From NCBI GenBank assembly GCA_903945175.1, contig CAJAUM010000027.1:1-47311 (forward strand): 47,311 nucleotides of DNA, in the 5' to 3' direction. A program made the translations under genes and the position numbers. Source of the DNA: an uncultured Bacteroidales bacterium. GTDB lineage: Bacteria; Bacteroidota; Bacteroidia; Bacteroidales; FEN-979. This document shows positions 41,576-47,311 of the stretch, piece after piece (the first letter of the stretch is position 1; every line of letters starts with the position of its first letter). Below the pieces are notes generated by a model. The model was not told the DNA's origin and searched no databases. It was given only the letters and a program-made list of their open reading frames with translations.

Positions 41576-42745
41576 GTGGCGTACGTTTTTCAATTTCTTC
41601 TTAAAAAAAGAACGGTCATCGGTCTTTGGGCTTTAGCTGGCCTGGGTGCTGTAATCATTCAATATCTGTTGGGGACCAATTTGGAAATCAACAATTTTAT
41701 CATTTTCAAATCCAGCTATACCCACCTTACAGGCCTGAAAAATCTCTATGTGGCTTATCCCAATGAGTATTTCGACCTGTACCTGTACGGGCCTGTATTT
41801 GCCCTGCTCATTGCCCCATTTGCATTATTGCCGGCGTTGATCAGTTATACCCTTTGGAATATCCTTAACGCGTTGGTTTTACTTTACGCGATTTACCAAC
41901 TGCCGGTCAGTGATAAGAACAGGGCGATCGTCAGCTGGATCGTCCTCAACTGTCTGATCACTGCGCTGGTCAATAGTCAATTCCATGCCATCTCCGTTGC
42001 CTTGATGATGTTAAGTTATACGCATATCCATAAGAAGCAGTTTTTCTGGGCTGCATTCTTTCTTGTTCTTGGGGTTTTTATCAAGTTATATGGGATCATT
42101 GGTTTGGCATTTTTCTTTTTTGTTGAGGATAAACCTAAATATGTGCGCTATCTTGTTTTCTGGACCATCATCCTCTTTATCCTGCCAATGGCCTTCGTGG
42201 GAATTGATTACACCATTCAATGTTATGTTGACTGGTACAAGGTTCTGATACATAAAAATTCGCTGAATGTCATGCTGGAGAATAGCCGGACCGATGTGTG
42301 CGTGATGGGCATGTTTCGCAGGTTGTTTAACAATTCAACATTATCCAACCTCTATTTTATTATTCCGGGACTCCTGATATTCGCATTATCCTATATCAGG
42401 ATATCTCAATTCGGAAACGTTGTCTTTCAACTCCGGTTACTGGCATCGGCGTTGTTATTTGTCATCCTTGCAAGTACGGGCAGCGAATCTCCCACCATTA
42501 TAATTGCCTTTGTGGGTGTGGCCATATGGTTTGTCCTCAGTGAAAAAACAAAACTGGATATTGTTCTGCTGTTGTTTGCCCTCATAATTTCAAGTTTTTC
42601 GCCTACCGATTTTTTCCCAAGATATATCAGGGATAATTTTATAAATCAATACGCATTGATCGTGTTGCCGCTGCTGCTTGTGTGGCTGAAGCTGAATTGG
42701 GACATGGCAAGAGATACAGCTAAAACCATGAAGGTTGATCAATAG
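41576..42745 (+). CDS. GT87-like polyprenol-dependent mannosyltransferase family protein
   Basis: 389 residues with about nine hydrophobic segments. The pattern YGPVFALLIAPFALLPALISYTLWNILNALVLLYAIY, together with the loop NLYVAYPNEYFDLYLYGP, matches the GT87 (DUF2029) family of polyprenol-phosphate-sugar dependent glycosyltransferases. The start is GTG at 41576; an ATG at 41574 opens a different frame and is not used. It probably adds a sugar to lipid-linked glycan on the outer face of the inner membrane. It lies 5 bp after the deacetylase and just before the MFS gene, which could share a transcript. Confidence 0.75.
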   Translation: MAYVFQFLLKKRTVIGLWALAGLGAVIIQYLLGTNLEINNFIIFKSSYTHLTGLKNLYVAYPNEYFDLYLYGPVFALLIAPFALLPALISYTLWNILNALVLLYAIYQLPVSDKNRAIVSWIVLNCLITALVNSQFHAISVALMMLSYTHIHKKQFFWAAFFLVLGVFIKLYGIIGLAFFFFVEDKPKYVRYLVFWTIILFILPMAFVGIDYTIQCYVDWYKVLIHKNSLNVMLENSRTDVCVMGMFRRLFNNSTLSNLYFIIPGLLIFALSYIRISQFGNVVFQLRLLASALLFVILASTGSESPTIIIAFVGVAIWFVLSEKTKLDIVLLLFALIISSFSPTDFFPRYIRDNFINQYALIVLPLLLVWLKLNWDMARDTAKTMKVDQ

Positions 42746-42758
42746 AAAAAACATACAG

Positions 42759-44075
42759 GTGATCAAAAAAGGTGACCCAAAAGTGATCCGTGGATGGATC
42801 ATGTACGATTGGGCCAATTCGGTTTACCAGCTCACCATTGCCTCCACCATCTTTCAGATCTATTACGGGAATGTGACCAAAACAGCCTCGGGTTCAGAAG
42901 TTCCCTTTTTTGGGATGCATGTTGAAAATACCGTTCTTTACTCCTGGGCCATCGCTGTGGCCTACTTTCTGATTGCGGTTTTCTCTCCGCTCTTTGCCTC
43001 CATGGCCGATTATACCGGTCGCAGGAAATCCTTCATGAAAATATTTACCTGGATCGGAGCCACCGGTTGCGGGGCGCTCTTCTTTTTCACGGGGAGGAAT
43101 ATCGAATTGGGGATCCTGGCCTTCGGCCTGGGCACCTTGGGTTATGCAGGCAGCCTGGTGTTTTATAACTCCTTCCTCCCGGTGATTGCAGAACCCGGAG
43201 AGCAGGACAGGATCAGTGCACGCGGCTATTCGATGGGATACCTTGGCGGTGTCATCCTCCTGCTGTTCAACCTGCTGATGATCGAACAGCCTGCATTGTT
43301 TGGTATTCCTGCAAATTCTGCATGGCCGGCCCGGATTTCATTCCTAACCGTATTTTTCTGGTGGATCGGCTTTTCGCAGATCACCTTTCGCTCGCTGCCG
43401 AAATATACTTTCCGGAAACGGCTCGGACAGGCCAAAGTTCTTGCCAATGGCTACAAAGAGCTCATGATGGTGTTCCGTCAGGTACGGAAATCAGCCCGGC
43501 TCAGCCTTTTCCTGGTCGGATTCTTTTTTGTTATGATGGGACTGCTCTCCGTCATGTACATGGCGGCCTCCTATGGGCAGAAGGAGGTGGGGCTTGGCGA
43601 CAATGTACTGATCATGACCATTCTCCTGATCCAGTTTGTCGGCATGTTCGGCGCCTGGCTTTTTGCCAGGATATCAGGCAGGATTGGCAATCTCAAGGCC
43701 CTTATCATTGCGGTTGTCATCTGGATTTTTATCTGCTTTGGTGCCTACTTCATCACCAATGCCGCCGGCTTTATCACGGCAGCCTTTTTCATCGGACTCG
43801 TCATGGGCGGCGCCCAATCCCTGGCCCGTTCCACCTATTCCAAAATGCTCCCGGAAACCACCGATCACACCTCCTTTTTCAGCTTCTACGACGTGATGGA
43901 AAAATTAGCCACCGTAGGCGGGTTGTTCGTTTACGGATTGATAGAACAAAGCACACGCTCGATGCGCTATTCCATTGTGGCCATCGGGGTATTCTTCCTG
44001 GTTGGCCTGTGCTTTCTGCTGCTAACCTTGAGAAAAGAGAAAATGACAGATTTTCAAAGTATTTCACCTCGTTAA
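42759..44075 (+). CDS. MFS transporter, UMF1 type
   Basis: 438 residues from the GTG at 42759, where family members begin (VIKKGDPKVIRGWIMYDWANS); a TTG at 42735 would add eight residues and overlap the GT87-like stop. Twelve membrane segments are spread along the length. The N-terminal MYDWANSVYQLTIASTIFQIYY and ADYTGRRKSFMKIF are hallmarks of the UMF1 group of the major facilitator superfamily. The transported solute is unknown. Its TAA stop at 44073-44075 is in the same frame as the downstream nucleotidyltransferase. Confidence 0.85.
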   Translation: MIKKGDPKVIRGWIMYDWANSVYQLTIASTIFQIYYGNVTKTASGSEVPFFGMHVENTVLYSWAIAVAYFLIAVFSPLFASMADYTGRRKSFMKIFTWIGATGCGALFFFTGRNIELGILAFGLGTLGYAGSLVFYNSFLPVIAEPGEQDRISARGYSMGYLGGVILLLFNLLMIEQPALFGIPANSAWPARISFLTVFFWWIGFSQITFRSLPKYTFRKRLGQAKVLANGYKELMMVFRQVRKSARLSLFLVGFFFVMMGLLSVMYMAASYGQKEVGLGDNVLIMTILLIQFVGMFGAWLFARISGRIGNLKALIIAVVIWIFICFGAYFITNAAGFITAAFFIGLVMGGAQSLARSTYSKMLPETTDHTSFFSFYDVMEKLATVGGLFVYGLIEQSTRSMRYSIVAIGVFFLVGLCFLLLTLRKEKMTDFQSISPR

Positions 44076-44102
44076 TCACCCCTGAAAGACATCAAGGAGG
44101 AT

Positions 44103-44387
44103 TTGCTGGCCGGGTATCACCTCACAGCCATCGGAATTTTCGGCTCCTTTACAAGGGAAGATTTTCGGGAGGATAGTGATATCGATATTCTTATTGATTA
44201 TGAACAACATATTGGAATTGAATTCATTGACTTAGCCGAAGAGCTCGAAAAAATACTCGATCGCAAAGTGACTCAGTTAAAAATCAAATCTAAAAAACAA
44301 ATACACAACACCGTTAAGAAACAACTGGGATATCTCAAGCGAAACATAAAAAGCGTCAACAGGTTTTTAGACTCATATGACAGCTAA
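44103..44387 (+). CDS. MNT-domain nucleotidyltransferase (MntA-like) without ATG
   Basis: About 94 residues as drawn from TTG at 44103. The GSF-x-R-x6-D-x-D site (GSFTREDFREDSDIDILID) is intact, the catalytic core of minimal nucleotidyltransferases that serve as antitoxins to HEPN toxins. Upstream in frame the usual N-terminal K-D-I-K-E-D-L segment continues to a CTG at 44082, directly after the MFS stop, but no ATG precedes it. The AAGGAGGA before TTG is the coding sequence for K-E-D and too close to serve as a ribosome site. Its start is therefore lost or non-canonical. No HEPN partner follows; instead transposase remnants come next. Confidence 0.6.
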   Translation: MLAGYHLTAIGIFGSFTREDFREDSDIDILIDYEQHIGIEFIDLAEELEKILDRKVTQLKIKSKKQIHNTVKKQLGYLKRNIKSVNRFLDSYDS

Positions 44388-44404
44388 GAGCAAAACCGCT
44401 TGGA

Positions 44405-44707
44405 AGGCCCAGGGCAGTGGATGTGGAACATGTAAGACCGGGCGAAAGAAATCCAATCGAAGGTGCTTTTGGACAAGCCAAAACAGCTTACGGTTTAAAC
44501 CGGGTAAAAGCAAGACTGGCTGGGACAAGCGAATCGTGGATCGCCACCATTATCCTCACACTCAACCTGATTAAATTAATCGGTTTGGGTGCTTATTGCC
44601 AACTTTTATCGATGGTAACTTTTTCAGCAGAACAGTTGTCGGAATTGTTTCAGGATTTTATGGATCGACCTATCCTGCTGCCAAATTTTGAACAGAAATA
44701 CGCCTGA
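44405..44707 (+). pseudogene. 5'-truncated transposase (IS5/IS1182-like C-terminal part)
   Basis: From about 44417 the frame reads VEHVRPGERNPIEGAFGQAKTAYGL, NRVKARLAGTSESWI and ATIILTLNLIKLIGLGAY. This is the C-terminal part of a DDE transposase that I associate with IS5/IS1182-like elements, where R-N-P-I-E-G-x-F-G-Q-A-K precedes a basic helix. The N-terminal catalytic part is missing and no start codon is convincing. It follows the nucleotidyltransferase by about 20 bp, showing a scar of insertion or deletion. Confidence 0.6.
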
Positions 44708-44778
44708 CATAATCAGCATGCCATAAATACAACATTTAAGACTGGTTTTCACTTTTGAACAAAAAAGAATCGAATAGG

Positions 44779-44806
44779 CAACCTCCCTTCAAATGAAAGG
44801 AGGTTG
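44779..44806. terminator. Hairpin between transposase remnant and peptidase gene
   Basis: CAACCTCC (44779-44786) and GGAGGTTG (44799-44806) pair as an 8-bp stem, extended by TTC/GAA around an AAAT loop with one C/A mismatch. No clean T-run follows directly, so termination is only suggested. The 196-bp gap (44708-44903) holds nothing else. Confidence 0.35.
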
Positions 44807-44903
44807 AAAATCATTTGAATTCATTTAATGAAGACCCAATTATGCTGAAATGGCATTTGTGAGTTTATACATTCAGGTTATTTGACCAATTGTGATACTC
44901 GAT

Positions 44904-47147
44904 TTAATTTTTATTCACCAAAAACCTGATGGTTCTCTGTCTGTTTTCAGATCTCAAAACACCGAAGTAGATTCCGTCTGGTAATCCGTTGATATTTATT
45001 GTAAAGCTGGAATTTCCCATAACCTTTTCCTGTTTCAGCATAATAACCTTCTTTCCCAGAAGGGTTATCACCTCAAAACTCACATCCGCCTTATGAGGCA
45101 GGTAATAGGGAAAGGTAGCATGATTTATTACCGGATTCGGATAATTCTGGAACAAAAAAATGTCATTGGGATCGAATAATCTGTCATCAACACCTGTCTG
45201 CGTCGGAAATTTCTTTGTGATGATAAATTCTACCAGGTTTTTGGCTTGTATCGAATCCATAAAGTACAAAGGCAATGATAAAACAACAACCTTATAATCC
45301 TGTCCCAAATATTCAATTCCAACCGGTTTACCTTTCATCATTCCAAGGGAGGTTGATGTGTCAAATTTCGAATCAAAACGGTAAATTACCGCACCGGCCT
45401 GAGCCGGCACAAGGGTCTCAATATTTTTAATATGCAACGGATTGTTGGAAAGACTTTTCAACGGATCAACATAAATTGAGTCGTATCCCGTAACTACAGG
45501 ATATGCCCCGCAAAACAGGGCGTTAAACATCCGGTGTGCCTCTTTTATTTTAAATAAGCCATAGATTTCATCTAACTGTGAAAATATTTTATTGTATTCA
45601 CTATTTGAGGCGAGAAGGGCTGATGGTTGCGGACAGGAAAGGAGGAGGTTTCCTTGATTTTTCAGGTAAGTGAAAACTTCGTTTTGGTTTTTAAGGAAGG
45701 CAGAATTCAATTTATTCTGGTATAAATTGGATGACAACCATGCTACACGCTTGTAATGGCCCAATATTCCCGGGTTAAAATTTGTGTCAGTGGAGGCATC
45801 AATAAAATCATAGGTAAAATCCCGGAATATCCTTTTATAATAATCAATTACCAGGGAATCAGCGGGGTCACCTGTGTTTCCTTTTGCATCTTTGATAACC
45901 AATAATTCCCTGTCCAGGCTCATCCTGTAACCTGAAACGGAATTTGAGGTGGTACTTTCAAAATTATCCTTATTAACGGAAGTGATTTTATAGAAATAAT
46001 TTGTTCCCAATGATGCTGTTAAATCTTCAAAAACCGTGTCGGACACGATGGAAGGATTGATCTTAATAAATGTCGAATCATCATAAATGCTCCTGTAAAT
46101 ATTAAACCCGGCCATGGTAGCATTCTTTCGGCCAGACCATAAAACCTTTATCCTGTCTTTGTCTGAATGGGTTGTGAGGTTGTATGGAACAGGAACATAA
46201 TGCTCATTAAGCACTGCCGCACAATATGCACGGGTTACTTCCCGGCACATGTCCATATTAAGATATTGAATACTGTCGTTATCGGTATGGATGCGACCAT
46301 TATAATCTTTCTCAAAGATTGTCCCAATATTAAATCCGTTGTCAATGAATGGGCGTTCATTGCCTGCAAATATATCTCCGATCTCAGGAAGCAGATTCAC
46401 ATAGGATTGAATGCATTGCATTATCAGGTCGCCGGTCCAAAAGGTGCGTTGATGTTTTACCTGGTAGACACTGACCGGAAAAGTGCCGGAATTTGTATAT
46501 GCAATCATATCCATGCTGAACATCACCCTGATATTTTCTTTATTTTGAAGGGCTTTATTGACATAATGTTTGGCGCCAAATAACAGCACCTCTTCACTGG
46601 ATAAAGTCGTAAACCTGATGGTTGCAAAGGGTTGAAAATTTACTTTTTTTAGAACACGGGCAATTTCAAGCATCCCTGCCATTCCACTGGCGTCATCATC
46701 CGCCCCCGGCGCTAAAATCCGTTGATCTGAAGTTTGATTAGCAGCATCAGGATGGCAACCAAAAAGGTAAACCTCGTTTGCCGATGAACTGCCAGGTAAA
46801 TCTGCAGATACATTGTATTGCCAGATACTGTCAATGGGAGGATACTTGTTTATTATTTTAAAAGAATCGATGGCCACATTTACATAACCGAAGGATTGAA
46901 ATTTTCCGACAGTCCATTCTGCAACAGCTCGTCTGTTATCTGCATAAACAGAACGGGTTCCAAAACTGCAAAGCTGTAGAATCGTCTGATAAATGCTGTC
47001 TTTATTTATTTCTGAAATTACTTCGGTGATTTTCGGATTAGCTGCAGCTGTATTTTTTATTCCGCAGGAGATATTTTGACCTGTCAGATTCAGTACCGGG
47101 ATCAAGGTGAAAAGGAGAAGGACCAGAAAAATTTGAAATATTTTCAT
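44904..47147 (-). CDS. Secreted M28 family metallopeptidase with T9SS sorting domain
   Basis: 747 residues. Signal peptide about 1-22. The M28 catalytic domain (about 40-320) shows zinc-site motifs: H132 (LFGCHPDAANQ), PGADDDASG with D150-D152, E185/E186 (LSSEEVLLFGAKH), D213 (MDMIAYT), and a last His in GRIHTDNDS. A fibronectin-like region (around 330-400) and an unknown middle follow. The C-terminus (about 670-747), beginning FLFQNYPNPVINHATFPYYL and ending in RTIRFLVNKN, is a T9SS type A sorting domain, so it is exported and likely surface-bound. It is an aminopeptidase by family. An IS-derived fragment lies beyond its 5' side. Confidence 0.9.
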   Translation of the reverse strand: MKIFQIFLVLLLFTLIPVLNLTGQNISCGIKNTAAANPKITEVISEINKDSIYQTILQLCSFGTRSVYADNRRAVAEWTVGKFQSFGYVNVAIDSFKIINKYPPIDSIWQYNVSADLPGSSSANEVYLFGCHPDAANQTSDQRILAPGADDDASGMAGMLEIARVLKKVNFQPFATIRFTTLSSEEVLLFGAKHYVNKALQNKENIRVMFSMDMIAYTNSGTFPVSVYQVKHQRTFWTGDLIMQCIQSYVNLLPEIGDIFAGNERPFIDNGFNIGTIFEKDYNGRIHTDNDSIQYLNMDMCREVTRAYCAAVLNEHYVPVPYNLTTHSDKDRIKVLWSGRKNATMAGFNIYRSIYDDSTFIKINPSIVSDTVFEDLTASLGTNYFYKITSVNKDNFESTTSNSVSGYRMSLDRELLVIKDAKGNTGDPADSLVIDYYKRIFRDFTYDFIDASTDTNFNPGILGHYKRVAWLSSNLYQNKLNSAFLKNQNEVFTYLKNQGNLLLSCPQPSALLASNSEYNKIFSQLDEIYGLFKIKEAHRMFNALFCGAYPVVTGYDSIYVDPLKSLSNNPLHIKNIETLVPAQAGAVIYRFDSKFDTSTSLGMMKGKPVGIEYLGQDYKVVVLSLPLYFMDSIQAKNLVEFIITKKFPTQTGVDDRLFDPNDIFLFQNYPNPVINHATFPYYLPHKADVSFEVITLLGKKVIMLKQEKVMGNSSFTININGLPDGIYFGVLRSENRQRTIRFLVNKN

Positions 47148-47185
47148 GAGTTGGGAGGACTTAAAAATAATGTAACTAATCAGTC

Positions 47186-47311
47186 CTATTTATAATGAGC
47201 GATTACATTGAGGGCTTGCAGCACATCTTGTTTGTTTTTGATGGCTGTTTCGATAATGGATCTCAGGATGGCAAAGTTTTCGGCAGCAAACATAGTCTTG
47301 AACTGACCGGA
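47186..47311 (-). pseudogene. C-terminal end of a transposase, cut by the window edge
   Basis: The minus-strand frame reads SGQFKTMFAAENFAILRSII then ETAIKNKQDVLQALNVIAHYK and stops at 47186. It resembles the end of IS66-family transposases, where S-G-x-F-R and a FAxIRSxIxTAxKQ helix precede the terminus. Only 41 residues are in view; whether it is complete beyond 47311 cannot be seen, so pseudogene is a cautious label. Confidence 0.4.

Noticed and set aside
44091-44103. Shine-Dalgarno site for the nucleotidyltransferase
   Set aside because: The AAGGAGGA ends about one base before the TTG and is better read as codons K-E-D of the protein itself.
43322-44176. 284-residue open frame overlapping the MFS gene
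   Set aside because: It is out of frame with a clear UMF1 transporter; its residues are the shifted reading of membrane-coding sequence.

Overview
The window reads as chromosomal DNA of an uncultured member of the Bacteroidota. Four things point there: repeated -7 boxes of the TAnnTTTG type, a complete Bat (aerotolerance) operon, two secreted proteins with type IX secretion (T9SS) C-terminal sorting domains, and a tmRNA whose tag (GDNYSYRLAA) is of the Bacteroidota kind. Genus or species cannot be fixed from this sequence.

Left third (1 to about 12.9 kb): a phage-derived integrative element. It lies against the 3' end of ssrA (tmRNA, 12903-13273, minus), with its tyrosine integrase (11566-12789, minus) 113 bp from that end. 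No second copy of the ssrA 3' end was found in the window, so the other end of the element is probably beyond base 1. From left to right it carries a repeat-rich, possibly origin-like segment (1-480), a HigBA toxin-antitoxin pair with its operator (486-1282), an 800-bp gene-free stretch full of palindromes (1283-2101), two tandem promoter-like modules, a small ribbon-helix-helix protein, a portal-like protein, a terminase-small-subunit-like protein, four small unknown proteins, a tape measure and a distal-tail protein. I recognise no large terminase, major capsid protein, protease, sheath or lysis gene, although portal through tail is contiguous.

Middle (13.3-25.5 kb): a minus-strand trio (TPR/PAS sensor kinase, GpsA-like dehydrogenase, SAM methyltransferase); a plus-strand polysaccharide operon (LegB-like dehydratase, nucleotidyltransferase, second SDR, GT4 glycosyltransferase, flippase); then housekeeping genes (BrkB/YihY membrane protein, nadC, a DUF4783-like protein, rlmH).

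Bat operon (25.6-33.9 kb): MoxR ATPase, DUF58 protein, a membrane-anchored BatD-like protein, BatA, BatB, BatC, BatD and BatE, tightly packed and mostly overlapping. They form an envelope-associated set of two von Willebrand A proteins with TPR partners and a chaperone-type ATPase.

Right part (34-47.3 kb): a large T9SS beta-propeller protein, pyrE, a Nudix hydrolase with an unusual insertion, an unknown conserved protein, a hybrid histidine kinase, a deacetylase/GT87/MFS group, then a decayed patch (a nucleotidyltransferase lacking an ATG and a 5'-truncated transposase), an M28 peptidase with T9SS signal, and the C-terminal end of another transposase cut by the window edge.
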